Positions 55,179-64,000 of a stretch of DNA of 64,000 nt are shown here, one piece after another. The notes under the pieces are model-generated. The model was not told the origin of the DNA and did no database searches. It saw nothing but the letters and a program-made list of their open reading frames with translations. The position numbers and the translations under genes were made by a program. Within the stretch, counting starts at the first letter, position 1, and the number at the start of each line of letters is the position of its first letter. Origin of the DNA: Alteromonas aquimaris (lineage in GTDB: Bacteria; Pseudomonadota; Gammaproteobacteria; Enterobacterales; Alteromonadaceae); the NCBI RefSeq assembly GCF_026183695.1, contig NZ_JAPFRD010000005.1, positions 1 through 64,000 of the forward strand, given 5' to 3'.

Positions 55179-56032
55179 AAACTGGCGCAATAATAGTACT
55201 TTACAATCCAGATGCGAAGCATTTGTGCTCGATGCTGGAAACTCTGAGAGCTTCTGATATCTTTACAGTTGTAGTGGATAATTCCGCCTTTAGCCATGCT
55301 GAAATATTCCCTTCCCATGTAAATTATTTACACTTCCCTGAAAATGTCGGTATTGCCGCTGCTCAAAACGCAGGCATTATTGCGCTTAGAGATTCAGGTT
55401 ATGACGCAGCATTTGTTTTTGACCAAGACAGTCACCTGACACAACAGCTCTTGTGCGGATTAATTGCACAACTTCAGGCCAGCATTCAAGAAAATCCTAA
55501 AATAGCAGCTATCGGTCCGACAGTGATCTGCGGCTTCAACCAGACTGCACAAATTCCTAAGCTCAAATATGCTCACGAAAGTGGTGATTTAATTAGTGTT
55601 AGTCAAATTATTGCCTCAGGCATGTTAATTTTTCTTGCCCATGTGAATGTAATTGGGCTCAAAGATGAATCGTTATTTATAGATGGCGTGGACCATGAAT
55701 GGTGCTGGCGGGCTCGAAGTAAAGGATTTGCCATCTTAATAGCAAAAAATATTCTTATGCATCATAAACAAGGTGATGCGCGACATACCTACTTTGGCAT
55801 AACGTTTAAGCGTGGAGCCCCTATCAGATTATACTACCAGGTACGGAATGTGCTTAAACTTTGCCGGCGAAATTACGTTCCTATAAGATGGAAAGTTAGA
55901 AATTTGCTGGCGTTACCCTTGAGATGGGTAGTCAATCGTTTTTTATTTCCCGATGGTCCTCTGCGCGGTAAGTACACCAAACTAGGATTTCGCGATGGTA
56001 TAAAAAATCGATCTGGGAAAATAAACGTATAG
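55175..56032 (+). CDS. Glycosyltransferase family 2 (rhamnosyltransferase-like)
   Basis: A 285-residue glycosyltransferase that begins in the canonical way, TGAIIVLYNPDAKHLCSML, then VVVDNS, the acceptor-side ENVGIAAAQNAGI and the metal motif FDQDSHL, which is characteristic of dTDP-rhamnosyltransferase-like members. GVDHEWCWRARSKGF follows, and the C-terminus is basic. The start is TTG overlapping the previous stop. No rhamnose synthesis genes are in the window, so donor identity is uncertain. Confidence 0.87.
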   Translation: MKTGAIIVLYNPDAKHLCSMLETLRASDIFTVVVDNSAFSHAEIFPSHVNYLHFPENVGIAAAQNAGIIALRDSGYDAAFVFDQDSHLTQQLLCGLIAQLQASIQENPKIAAIGPTVICGFNQTAQIPKLKYAHESGDLISVSQIIASGMLIFLAHVNVIGLKDESLFIDGVDHEWCWRARSKGFAILIAKNILMHHKQGDARHTYFGITFKRGAPIRLYYQVRNVLKLCRRNYVPIRWKVRNLLALPLRWVVNRFLFPDGPLRGKYTKLGFRDGIKNRSGKINV

Positions 56033-56087
56033 TTTATTGATGTAGCAGTGTGCCGTTTGCCTGCGTCAAAACGAAGAAGGAAAGAAA

Positions 56088-57431
56088 TTGAAAGTTACAG
56101 TTTTTGGAATAGGATACGTTGGGTTAGTGCAAGCCGCGGTACTGGCAGAAGTAGGCCATGATGTTGTTTGTGTGGATGTGGATGAAAATAAAGTTGCAAG
56201 ACTCCAAGATGGTGAAATACCGATTTACGAGCCTGGTCTAACTCCTCTAGTGCAATCCAATTACCAGTCAGGTCGTCTCAAATTCACCACAGATGCTAGC
56301 GAGGGCGTGTCGCATGGTGACTTAATTTTCATTGCGGTAGGAACGCCTCCCGATGAAGATGGGTCTGCAGACCTTAAATATGTACTGGCTGTTGCTGAAA
56401 CTATCGCTAGCAATATGCAGAAATATAAGATCGTGATCAATAAATCTACTGTTCCCGTTGGTACAGCGGACAAGGTCAGAGAAAAAATTGCGACCGTTTT
56501 ACAAACGAAAAATAAAAATATTGATTTTGACGTCGTTTCTAATCCTGAATTTTTAAAAGAAGGTGCTGCTGTTAATGACTGTATGCGCCCGGATCGAATC
56601 ATAATCGGCACGCATAGCGCCAAAGCAGAAACGAAATTACGTGAGCTTTATGCACCGTTTAATAGAAATCACGACAAAGTTATTGTCATGGATATTCGTA
56701 GTGCCGAACTGACAAAATATGCTGCAAACTGCATGCTGGCGACAAAAATCAGCTTTATGAATGAAATTGCAAACCTGGCTGAGCGTTTCGGTGCTGATGT
56801 TGAAAATGTTCGCCGTGGTATCGGTTCTGATCCAAGAATAGGTTATCAATTTATCTATCCTGGTTGTGGCTATGGGGGCTCATGTTTCCCAAAAGATGTG
56901 CAGGCGTTAATTCGCAGCGCTAATTCGGTTGGCTACCAGGCTAAGATCCTAGAATCGGTAGAAGCGGTGAACTACACCCAAAAAGAGAAACTCTTCGAAT
57001 ACATCATGGGACATTTTGATCATGATGTTAAAGGAAAAACCGTTGCTCTTTGGGGCTTAGCCTTTAAACCCAATACGGATGATATGCGTGAAGCTTCGAG
57101 TCGAGTTCTAATGGAGAAGCTGTGGGAAGCAGGTGCGCGTGTACAAGCGTACGATCCGGAAGCCATGGAAGAAACACAGAGAATCTATGCCGATCAACCC
57201 AATCTTAAATTAATGGGTACTAAAGAAGCAGCACTAGCTGAGGCTGATTGTCTTGTCATCTGCACAGAGTGGCAGGCTTTCAGAGCACCGGATTTTGAAT
57301 TAATTAAGAATAAACTTAAACAGCCGTTGGTTTTTGATGGCCGAAATTTGTATGAACCTTCCCGAATGAAGGAATATGGATTACAGTACTATGCCATCGG
57401 CAGGGGCTTGTCAGTAAAAGGATATCAGTAA
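56088..57431 (+). CDS. ugd: UDP-glucose 6-dehydrogenase
   Basis: Oxidises UDP-glucose to UDP-glucuronate with two NAD+. The 447-residue protein starts (TTG, with AAGGAAAG upstream) with the Rossmann motif [20 protein letters not shown]; further markers are [47 protein letters not shown], the catalytic cysteine in [14 protein letters not shown] and [15 protein letters not shown]. With galU next to it, it supplies glucuronate for an acidic polysaccharide. Confidence 0.96.
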   Translation: MKVTVFGIGYVGLVQAAVLAEVGHDVVCVDVDENKVARLQDGEIPIYEPGLTPLVQSNYQSGRLKFTTDASEGVSHGDLIFIAVGTPPDEDGSADLKYVLAVAETIASNMQKYKIVINKSTVPVGTADKVREKIATVLQTKNKNIDFDVVSNPEFLKEGAAVNDCMRPDRIIIGTHSAKAETKLRELYAPFNRNHDKVIVMDIRSAELTKYAANCMLATKISFMNEIANLAERFGADVENVRRGIGSDPRIGYQFIYPGCGYGGSCFPKDVQALIRSANSVGYQAKILESVEAVNYTQKEKLFEYIMGHFDHDVKGKTVALWGLAFKPNTDDMREASSRVLMEKLWEAGARVQAYDPEAMEETQRIYADQPNLKLMGTKEAALAEADCLVICTEWQAFRAPDFELIKNKLKQPLVFDGRNLYEPSRMKEYGLQYYAIGRGLSVKGYQ

Positions 57432-57433
57432 AC

Positions 57434-58327
57434 ATGAGTCAGGTGAAAAAAGCGGTAATTCCAGTAGCGGGTTTAGGAACACGAATGCTTCCTGCAACAA
57501 AGGCAATACCAAAAGAGATGTTGCCGTTAGTGGATAAACCTTTGATTCAATACGTTGTGAAAGAGTGTGTGCAGGCTGGAATAAAAGAAATCATTCTAGT
57601 TACTCATGCGAGTAAGAACAGTATAGAAAATCATTTTGATACTTCTTTTGAGTTGGAAGCCACCCTTGAAAAGCGAGTAAAAAGGCAGTTACTTGAAGAG
57701 GTGCAGTCGATATGTCCCAAAGACGTCACCATTATGCATGTTAGGCAAGGGCATGCAAATGGCTTAGGTCATGCTATTTTAGCCGCCCAGCCCCTTGTTG
57801 GTGATGCACCATTTGCAGTGGTGCTGCCTGATGTAATTATCGACGATGCAGCCAGTGACCCACGCAAAGATAATCTTGCTGATATGGTCGCGAAATTTAA
57901 CACGTCTCGAGTGAGTCAGGTTATGGTTGAGCAAGTTCCGCAAGAAAATATAACCAAGTTTGGTATTGTGGACTTGGAGGGGGCGTCAATTAAACCTGGT
58001 GAGTCAGCCAAGATTCATCGTATGGTGGAAAAACCAAGTCTCGACGAAGCGCCCTCAGATTTAGCCATTGTAGGACGCTATGTGCTGTCTGAAAAGGTTT
58101 GGGATCTTCTTGAATTTACTCCTCCAGGAGCAGGTGGAGAAATCCAATTAACTGACGCTATTGATGCTTTGATGAAACTCGAACAAGTGGATGCCTATTA
58201 CATGAAGGGTAAAAGTCACGATTGCGGCTCAAAACTGGGTTATATGAAAGCTAATGTAGAATATGCGTTACGACATCCAGCATTAAAGGATGAATTTAAA
58301 ACCTATTTATCGTCACTTAATTGTTAG
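57434..58327 (+). CDS. galU: UTP-glucose-1-phosphate uridylyltransferase
   Basis: Makes UDP-glucose from glucose-1-phosphate and UTP. The 297-residue nucleotidyltransferase has the activating-site motif [55 protein letters not shown], the metal aspartate in VVLPDVIID, and [13 protein letters not shown]. It follows ugd by 2 bases, so the two pathway steps are coupled in one transcript, ending at the palindromic terminator. Confidence 0.97.
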   Translation: MSQVKKAVIPVAGLGTRMLPATKAIPKEMLPLVDKPLIQYVVKECVQAGIKEIILVTHASKNSIENHFDTSFELEATLEKRVKRQLLEEVQSICPKDVTIMHVRQGHANGLGHAILAAQPLVGDAPFAVVLPDVIIDDAASDPRKDNLADMVAKFNTSRVSQVMVEQVPQENITKFGIVDLEGASIKPGESAKIHRMVEKPSLDEAPSDLAIVGRYVLSEKVWDLLEFTPPGAGGEIQLTDAIDALMKLEQVDAYYMKGKSHDCGSKLGYMKANVEYALRHPALKDEFKTYLSSLNC

Positions 58328-58334
58328 CATAGTC

Positions 58335-58370
58335 AGCCGATAGCGCCACGCTATCGGCTCTTATTATTTA
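58335..58370. terminator. Hairpin terminator between galU and comEA
   Basis: AGCCGATAGCG (58335-58345) pairs perfectly with CGCTATCGGCT (58349-58359) around a 3-base loop, followed by a T-rich tail (CTTATTATTTA). It lies between convergent genes and may serve both. Confidence 0.85.
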
Positions 58371-58679
58371 TCTTACTTCAATCTTATCCGCGATTTTTTC
58401 TAGCATTTTCTTGCCAATACCTCGCACTTCGGTCAATTGTTCAATTTCCAAAAATCGCCCTTTCTCTTCACGATAGTCGATAATAGCCTGCGCCTTGCTG
58501 GCACCGATCCCTGGCAACGCTTTCAGTTGCTCGAGACTTGCAGTATTCAGATCGAGAAGGCCGTTGGCCGTGCTGACCGCAGCAACCTCACTTTCCAGCG
58601 GCGCCGCAATTGTTGACATTGTCGCTATACAGGGTATTAGAGAAAGAGAGATAAGTAGAGGGGATATCAATTTTTTCAT
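58368..58679 (-). CDS. ComEA-like helix-hairpin-helix protein
   Basis: Start chosen at ATG 58679, which has AAGGAAG just upstream, giving a 103-residue exported protein: a signal peptide (MKKLISPLLISLSLIPCIAT, about 1-24), then a ComEA helix-hairpin-helix domain at the C-terminus (LDLNTASLEQLKALPGIGASKAQAIIDYRE then EIEQLTEVRGIGKKMLEKI). Such proteins bind DNA in the periplasm, in competence systems of gammaproteobacteria. No other competence gene lies here. Confidence 0.9.
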   Translation of the reverse strand: MKKLISPLLISLSLIPCIATMSTIAAPLESEVAAVSTANGLLDLNTASLEQLKALPGIGASKAQAIIDYREEKGRFLEIEQLTEVRGIGKKMLEKIADKIEVR

Positions 58680-58773
58680 TTTTCTTCCTTGGTCAAAATT
58701 AAATTCGTACACATGTACAAATGAATCTTAACCAAGGAATAAAATGTGACCAGATCAGTTTAAGTACAGTTTT

Positions 58774-59781
58774 TTAAAGCCTGTCTAAAACTGCTTGAGT
58801 AAACTCAGTGGTACCATGTTCGCCACCTAAGTCGCGAGTAGTTCGATCGCCACTTTCTATGACATCTTTCAAAGCGCTGCGAATTTTTTCAGCTTTATCT
58901 GCCATTTTCAAATACTCCAGCATCTGAATGGCTGCCAAAATGACCGATGTGGGGTTAGCAAGATTTTTACCTGCAATATCAGGTGCCGAACCGTGCACCG
59001 CTTCAAACACGGCACATTCCTCGCCGATATTTGCACCGGGTGCCATTCCAAGGCCACCCACCAGACCTGCGCATAAGTCAGATATGATATCGCCGAATAG
59101 ATTGGTAGTCACAATGACATCGAATTGATGGGGATTCATCACCAATTGCATGCATGTATTGTCAACAATCATTTCCGTTGATTCAATATCAGGGTAGCGC
59201 TCACCTACTTCTCGTGCCACTTTTAAAAACAAGCCCGAGGTGGATTTAAGAATGTTCGCTTTGTGAACCGCGGTGACTTTCTTGCGTCCTTCCCGACGAG
59301 CAAGTTCATATGCAAATGTGACGATTTTCTCAGCACCATCTCGGGTAATTTTGCTCATGGCTTCTGCTTCATTGCCATCTTCTGAGATAGTCTGCCCAAG
59401 ACCTGAATACATCCCTTGAGTATTTTCGCGTACGGTAATGATGTCGATATCTTCATAGCGCGCTTTTGTGCCCTTGAAAGATAATACCGGGCGTACATTT
59501 GCATACAATTTAAATTGTTTACGCAGGCTGACATTTATCGACGTGAAACCTTCACCCACGGGTGTCGTTAGAGGACCTTTTAACGCAACTTTGTTTTTTG
59601 CTATTAAATCTAAGGTTTGCTGGGGAAGTAATTCCCCATGTTTTTCTAGTGCGACAAGCCCTGCATCCGCATAATCGTAAGCGAAATTACAACCCACCTT
59701 GTCTAGGATCTGAGTAGTAGCGTCAATAATATCGGGGCCGATACCATCACCACGAATGACAGTTACGCGTTGTTGCGCCAT
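58774..59781 (-). CDS. NAD-type isocitrate dehydrogenase
   Basis: Converts isocitrate to 2-oxoglutarate in the TCA cycle. The 335-residue protein belongs to the short beta-decarboxylating dehydrogenase group: VTVIRGDGIGPDII, LKGPLTTPVGEGFTSINVSL with RKQFKLYANVRP, ITVRENTQGMYSGLG, TTNLFGDIISDLCAGLVGGLG, and EAVHGSAPDIAGKNLANP. The serine in SINVSLRK and the size fit NAD-dependent isocitrate dehydrogenase rather than the NADP form of E. coli (416 residues). 3-isopropylmalate or homoisocitrate dehydrogenase is a weaker alternative. Confidence 0.88.
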   Translation of the reverse strand: MAQQRVTVIRGDGIGPDIIDATTQILDKVGCNFAYDYADAGLVALEKHGELLPQQTLDLIAKNKVALKGPLTTPVGEGFTSINVSLRKQFKLYANVRPVLSFKGTKARYEDIDIITVRENTQGMYSGLGQTISEDGNEAEAMSKITRDGAEKIVTFAYELARREGRKKVTAVHKANILKSTSGLFLKVAREVGERYPDIESTEMIVDNTCMQLVMNPHQFDVIVTTNLFGDIISDLCAGLVGGLGMAPGANIGEECAVFEAVHGSAPDIAGKNLANPTSVILAAIQMLEYLKMADKAEKIRSALKDVIESGDRTTRDLGGEHGTTEFTQAVLDRL

Positions 59782-60065
59782 GAGGAGTTATCCTTTATTA
59801 AATGTTTCTGAATAAATGGTAATCCAGCTTACTGGGGAATCAAGTAACAATGCTGGTTTTAATGATATGCTCAGTGACCAATTAACCATTATCGTAAGTT
59901 GTGTAGTTAAAACACTATGACGAGCTAACGATGTCACTTGCAAAATTGGACGCTATTCTAACTAAACAAGGCGATGAAGCCTAGCCCATAGGCAGGAGAA
60001 ATATCATATTTATGCAAGGTTCCTGGGTATGGATGAAAAAAGGCCGACGTTGCAGGGCTTACATT
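59782..60065. other. Upstream region of the isocitrate dehydrogenase gene
   Basis: 284 bases, holding the promoter of the dehydrogenase on the minus strand and the 3' end region of the HDOD gene. An AT-rich stretch is present, but I find no convincing boxes, hairpin or small gene. Confidence 0.4.
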
Positions 60066-61712
60066 TCACGACTGATTAAGCGGTAACCATATATGATGAC
60101 CAAGTTGGTGTTGAATGGTAAGCAGTAACCCGTCATCGATACCTAACTCTTTTTTGGCTTGCGTATCAAATTCATGGGTCAACTCACAATAATGGGGCGT
60201 ATTCCATAGCCACTGCCTGGCGAGGGATAAAGATAATCCTAGTATACTAACTGCTTGACGAATTCGTTGATGGCACTGATCAGGGAGGCGGTTTGATTCA
60301 TTGACTGCGGCCAGCAAGCTGCTGCTTTGATGCCAGCCGCTCAGTAATTGCACACTCTGTTGTCTTATTGATCTTTCCGCGGCCGGAGCGAGTGAATCAG
60401 GATTATAAAGGTGGGTGGCAGCGGGGCGCCAGTTTAAGGCAATTTTAAGTCCAGTAATGGAGAAAATCGGGGCGATTGCAAACGTAACTAATAATGAGGC
60501 GCGCTGTGGGGTTATATTTGCATCGGTTTCGTAGCTAATTAGCGCTGCGAGTGTGGAAGTAAGAAAAAGTAGACGTTGGCAAAGCGATGAGATGGGGAAT
60601 TTTTTTTGTGTTAATCGTTGATAAAGGGCCTGCTGAATCAGCATGTCTCCCACACGCTCCATGCCATATGTTAAAACCGCTTGTTTAACATCATGCACGG
60701 GTAACTTCATCCTATTATCGTTGGAGGCCGAAGCAGTTAGAAACTGGGCGAGTAAGGGCTCTTGCTTTATGTGTTCGCACAATAATGTAATGTCAGTTTC
60801 TGTACCTTTAAGCAAGTCGATTATTGTCAATAGTTTTGAAGGAGGGCGATTAAGCGCAAAGGAGGGCGTAAAAGGCCACATGGTGGTTTTTGCTTGTAGA
60901 CCCAAATTCTCAGACCATTTTTTGAACTTTTTAAATTCCACTGATTGCGGGCACTTAAGTAGGGATATGCCATCGCTTCTGGCCCACTTTAAAGTGTCTG
61001 CTTTCGTGTTTGCGGGAAGTGGCAAATAAGCAATTTTGTGTTTTTCACGCACTAAAATTACCGCAGTGTCGTTATCTATATTAACCACCCTGCCAGGTAG
61101 CCATACGCCGGGAAATTGTGCCCAATTACGGATCGTGTCCAATAGGTTAGGTGAGGCAGCATGGGTTAGAAGTCGAAAAATGGAAAGCATTTCTTTGTGC
61201 GGTAAATGTCTAGCCACTACACATGCGGATAATAGATATTGCTGTCGGTATGATAGTCTGGCAGAGGATAAGTGTCGAAATGCCTGTCTGCGGGTGAGTA
61301 ATCTGGCAATTCTGATGGTTTCTTTCCAGATGGAAAGACCAAGAGACTGAAAATAACGAACGAGTGACTTTAGCTCCGGCTTAGTGTCGTAATTTTCCCT
61401 GGCATGCATGATCACAAACGTACAAATAAAACTTGCTATAAGGTGCTGAGCGAAATGCTCATTAAATTTATCACGTCGCGTAGTAATACTGAGAAACAGG
61501 GCGCCACGTAAACAAACAGGGGAAGGGGAGGATTCCAGCAGCTTGCTGGATAATAACGCCAGCACAAGCTGAGGCTGCTGCCGACTGGCCTCCAGACATT
61601 GCTTCGCTACTGCCAGACAACGATTAACAAAAGTTTTACTGCAATATTCTTGCTGCGATTCAAACAATTGCTCATAGGCGCAGAGCAAGGGCTGCTCATC
61701 AAAGTCAAACAC
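60066..61712 (-). CDS. HDOD domain protein with large uncharacterised N-terminal half
   Basis: A 548-residue cytosolic protein. The N-terminal part (1-280) is helical and has no family that I recognise, with a small beta segment near 205-230 (PGRVVNIDNDTAVILVREKHK). The C-terminal part (about 285-490) fits an HDOD domain: LLTIIDLLKGTETDITLLCEHIKQEPLLAQFLTAS, then the diagnostic VKQAVLTYGMERVGDMLIQQAL. HDOD proteins are non-catalytic relatives of HD phosphohydrolases found in signalling. Linked closely to DUF3192 and ppnN on the same strand. Function unknown. Confidence 0.75.
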   Translation of the reverse strand: MFDFDEQPLLCAYEQLFESQQEYCSKTFVNRCLAVAKQCLEASRQQPQLVLALLSSKLLESSPSPVCLRGALFLSITTRRDKFNEHFAQHLIASFICTFVIMHARENYDTKPELKSLVRYFQSLGLSIWKETIRIARLLTRRQAFRHLSSARLSYRQQYLLSACVVARHLPHKEMLSIFRLLTHAASPNLLDTIRNWAQFPGVWLPGRVVNIDNDTAVILVREKHKIAYLPLPANTKADTLKWARSDGISLLKCPQSVEFKKFKKWSENLGLQAKTTMWPFTPSFALNRPPSKLLTIIDLLKGTETDITLLCEHIKQEPLLAQFLTASASNDNRMKLPVHDVKQAVLTYGMERVGDMLIQQALYQRLTQKKFPISSLCQRLLFLTSTLAALISYETDANITPQRASLLVTFAIAPIFSITGLKIALNWRPAATHLYNPDSLAPAAERSIRQQSVQLLSGWHQSSSLLAAVNESNRLPDQCHQRIRQAVSILGLSLSLARQWLWNTPHYCELTHEFDTQAKKELGIDDGLLLTIQHQLGHHIWLPLNQS

Positions 61713-61717
61713 AAGCT

Positions 61718-62092
61718 CTAAGATTGTTGAAAGCTTTGATAAGCACCTTCTCCCCAGGCAATCAGCTTATCATTTTCAAAAAGTAAGGGCGTGCACTCAT
61801 CCAACGTTGTCATGCCATCAGCACGAACGTGATGGGTACGATAAAACATCACTTGGACGGAACTTCCTTTTTCCATTCTTGCTTCGGTTATGTCTGGCGA
61901 ACCTAACAGTGCAAGTACTTCGTCCAGCGTACTACCTAGCCTTAGTTTGGTAATTTGAACTTTGTTATATTCTTCCCGATCTTTCCAGTCCATGTTTTCT
62001 GGTTTATCTGGATAGAAGGATATCACCAAAAAAACAAATAAAGCGTAAGCGCTCGCACCTAATAAAATTAATTTAAAAACATTACTATTCAT
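61718..62092 (-). CDS. DUF3192 family protein
   Basis: From ATG 62092 it is 124 residues; a longer frame begins inside ppnN but has no coding character. It has an N-terminal membrane helix (MNSNVFKLILLGASAYALFV to VISFYP, about 1-26), a charged stretch WKDREEYNKVQITKLRLGS, then a BamE-like small fold (TLDEVLALLGSPDITEA) and the family end FYRTHHVRADGMTT...LIAWGEGAYQSF. The BamE/OmlA-like fold suggests an envelope role. It lies 5 bases before the HDOD gene. Confidence 0.85.
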   Translation of the reverse strand: MNSNVFKLILLGASAYALFVFLVISFYPDKPENMDWKDREEYNKVQITKLRLGSTLDEVLALLGSPDITEARMEKGSSVQVMFYRTHHVRADGMTTLDECTPLLFENDKLIAWGEGAYQSFQQS

Positions 62093-62171
62093 CAGCGTTG
62101 TCCGTTTCAGGATTAACGGAAGTTTACCTTCTTCAAAAAAATTAAACAGGGTGAAATCGTAACAAAATTCA

Positions 62172-63536
62172 TCAGTCACCTTGGCTAATGGTGTAGCATG
62201 GCTCATATTCAGAACCAGGCAGCTTCATCCGTTGCTGAGCGACAAAGGATTGTAGCATGCTGTCAATGCGTCCCATAAGTTCAGCTTCACCAGTAAGCTT
62301 AAATGGACCCTGCTGCTTTATCTGTCTTATCCCTTCGGCTTTCACATTGCCGGCAACAATGCCAGAAAACGCTTTGCGCAGCACCACAGCAAGATCAGCC
62401 ACCGGTTGATCACGATGTAAGGCTAAGGCACCCATAGACTCATGGGTGGGTACAAAGGGATGCTGAAAAGCTTCGTCAATTTTTAATGACCAGTTATAGC
62501 TAAACGCATCTCCCATTGCGCGACGATATTTTTCAACCCTTTCAAGTCCTTGTCTCATTGACTGGGCAACTTCCGTAGGGTTATCAATAATAATCTGATA
62601 TTTACTTTGTGCTTTTTTACCCAGAGTGGCGGCCACAAAATCGTCTATGGCAGAGAAATAGGCTTCTGAGCCGGCGGGACCGGTAAGAATTACTGGAAAT
62701 GGCTGCTGCGCATTGCGTTCGTTCATGAGGATACCCAGCAGATACAATAATTCCTCGGCAGTGCCTACTCCTCCAGGGAAAATTATAATACCGTGGGCGA
62801 TCCTGACAAACGCTTCCAAGCGTTTTTCTATATCCGGCATAATTACAAGCTCATTCACAATAGCGTTTGGAGGCTCAGCTGCGATGATGCTGGGTTCTGA
62901 TATGCCGATATAACGTCCCTGTTTATATCGTTGTTTAGCGTGACCAATAGCAGCTCCTTTCATAGGCCCTTTCATCGCACCCGGACCACACCCGGTACAA
63001 ATATTAAGTTTGCGCAATCCCATCTGATATCCCACTTCCTTGGTGTATTTATACTCATGCATCTTAATGGAGTGGCCTCCCCAGCATACTATGGTATTGA
63101 GATTGTCGTTTCCTTCCAAAGCCTGAGCATGCCGCAGCATATCAAATACCATGTCTGAGATATTAACACCGTCGATTGGCGCTGCTTTATGTAAAAAAGC
63201 ATATTTATTGCCCATGTACAGTAAATCACGTAGTACCGCGAAAAGGTGCTCGTGAACACCTCTAACTAACTTGCCGTCTACAAACGCAACTTCAGGCGGG
63301 TTAATGAGTTCAATTTTGACGCCTCGTTCCCGGCGTACCAGTTTCACATCGAAGTTATCATAGGGGGCGAAAAGTATTTCGTAGTTGTCTTCATCTACGC
63401 CACTATTGAGTACCGCCAGACAACAATTACGAAACATGTCATAAAGTGCGCTATTGGCGGTATCTTCTAATTTGGCTACTTCCACCTGGGAAAGCTGGCT
63501 CATCCACCCGACAGGGTTAAGTTGCACTTTTTTCAT
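62172..63536 (-). CDS. ppnN: Nucleotide 5'-monophosphate nucleosidase PpnN (YgdH)
   Basis: Hydrolyses purine and pyrimidine nucleotide 5'-monophosphates to base and ribose-5-phosphate; in E. coli it is activated by ppGpp. The 454-residue protein has the LOG/Rossmann core: [58 protein letters not shown] and the [17 protein letters not shown] motif. N-terminal DUF4478-like and C-terminal DUF3412-like regions match YgdH. Its ATG overlaps the stop of the GGDEF gene by one base. Confidence 0.93.
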   Translation of the reverse strand: MKKVQLNPVGWMSQLSQVEVAKLEDTANSALYDMFRNCCLAVLNSGVDEDNYEILFAPYDNFDVKLVRRERGVKIELINPPEVAFVDGKLVRGVHEHLFAVLRDLLYMGNKYAFLHKAAPIDGVNISDMVFDMLRHAQALEGNDNLNTIVCWGGHSIKMHEYKYTKEVGYQMGLRKLNICTGCGPGAMKGPMKGAAIGHAKQRYKQGRYIGISEPSIIAAEPPNAIVNELVIMPDIEKRLEAFVRIAHGIIIFPGGVGTAEELLYLLGILMNERNAQQPFPVILTGPAGSEAYFSAIDDFVAATLGKKAQSKYQIIIDNPTEVAQSMRQGLERVEKYRRAMGDAFSYNWSLKIDEAFQHPFVPTHESMGALALHRDQPVADLAVVLRKAFSGIVAGNVKAEGIRQIKQQGPFKLTGEAELMGRIDSMLQSFVAQQRMKLPGSEYEPCYTISQGD

Positions 63537-64000
63537 TAAATAGTTTCCTGATCAATCATTACGCAATTTCTGCCTGAATGTTTGGCACGATAAAGAAGGC
63601 GGTCTGCCCGCTCAAACATAGCGGAAGGGGTTTCACCTACGCGGTAACAAGTTCCTCCAAAAGACGCAGTAAGCGATATTTTTTCTTGACGAAACTTAAG
63701 GGGAAGCTTGGATAGGGAGACTCGTATTTTCTCCAGCTTAACTTTCAACTCTTTCGTGTCGGTTTCAGGAAAGAGCAGTACAAATTCTTCGCCTCCCCAA
63801 CGTGCGATAAAATCTTTAGTCTGAAGCGATGACTTAAGGTGTTTGCCTACAATTTGTAATGTTTTATCGCCTGCCGCATGACCAAACTTATCATTGATTG
63901 ACTTAAAGTAGTCTATATCGACCACGGCAAGGGCTAATGGCGTTTTTTTATCGATGGCGAGCTGACACTCTTTTTCTACCCGCTCATCATACGCTTTTCG
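63536..64000 (-). CDS. Diguanylate cyclase (GGDEF), cut by the window end
   Basis: The frame is open to base 64000 and continues outside, so only the C-terminal 154 residues are visible. These are a GGDEF domain with [32 protein letters not shown] and the active-site signature WGGEEF, then GRNCV near the end. Residues needed for cyclic di-GMP synthesis are present. N-terminal sensory part is not visible. It overlaps ppnN by one base, so the two are co-transcribed. Confidence 0.92.
   Translation of the reverse strand, partial: RKAYDERVEKECQLAIDKKTPLALAVVDIDYFKSINDKFGHAAGDKTLQIVGKHLKSSLQTKDFIARWGGEEFVLLFPETDTKELKVKLEKIRVSLSKLPLKFRQEKISLTASFGGTCYRVGETPSAMFERADRLLYRAKHSGRNCVMIDQETI

Noticed and set aside
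1-64000. CRISPR array, complete insertion sequence or prophage
   Set aside because: No regularly spaced repeats and no complete transposase; the only mobile-element signs are the remnants near the left end.

Overview
The window is a stretch of gammaproteobacterial chromosome, most likely from the Alteromonadales (Alteromonas-like). This rests on gene content and order: valS-holC-pepA opposite lptFG, typA opposite glnA-ntrBC, erpA/anmK/M23/tyrS, KMSKS-type TyrS, DUF3192, DUF6776 and RraB. Coding density is very high, and several convergent pairs overlap or nearly touch. I see no complete mobile element, rRNA or CRISPR array.

Layout. (1) 1-1265 is a decayed accessory edge: a frameshifted small gene, the C-terminal end of a tyrosine recombinase, the tail of an ISL3-type transposase, an intact tRNA-Leu(CAA) and a duplicated 5' half of that tRNA. 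(2) 1.4-9.2 kb holds an RDD protein, lptG-lptF (LPS export) and pepA-holC-valS. (3) 9.2-13.2 kb is a two-gene unit: a Tat-exported solute-binding protein and a TorS-like hybrid histidine kinase, with no transporter genes beside them. (4) 13.3-17.7 kb has an SPFH/ribbon-helix-helix pair behind a perfect palindrome, a putative GlyGly-CTERM protein, rraB, plsC and an Hpt/HD-GYP protein. (5) 17.7-24.7 kb is the nitrogen-control block ntrC-ntrB-DUF4124-glnA, divergent from typA, with a readable sigma-54 promoter and NtrC sites at glnA and ntrB. (6) 25-32 kb has an orphan receiver, a PatB-type lyase, an unusual NRAMP relative, a YecA-like protein, hemJ and a ClC protein with atypical filter residues. 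(7) 31.4-40.5 kb has DUF6776, erpA, an inserted metabolic group, anmK, an M23 peptidase and tyrS. (8) 40.5-47.7 kb has a DUF2721-GNAT-FAD oxidase operon, ahcY, and mtnN-cobD-btuF (SAH recycling and B12 salvage). (9) 48-58.3 kb is a surface-polysaccharide locus: an ABC-type capsule export operon (lipoprotein, kpsD-like, kpsM, kpsT, kpsE-like) on the minus strand, divergent from wecA, two glycosyltransferases, ugd and galU. (10) 58.3-64 kb has comEA, NAD-type icd, an HDOD protein, DUF3192, ppnN and a diguanylate cyclase cut by the window end.

How parts work together. NtrB/NtrC read nitrogen status, drive glnA from the sigma-54 promoter, and probably limit their own expression through the site at ntrB. 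GalU and Ugd make UDP-glucose and UDP-glucuronate for a polymer primed by WecA, extended by the two glycosyltransferases and exported by the Kps-type machine. AhcY and MtnN both remove S-adenosylhomocysteine, next to genes for the cobalamin that MetH would need.

The observations I find most worth following are the binding-protein/kinase pair, the SPFH-RHH palindrome, the NtrC site at ntrB, the ClC and NRAMP proteins with altered ion-binding residues, and the tRNA-Leu(CAA) integration hotspot, which matches the leuX/intB site of E. coli.
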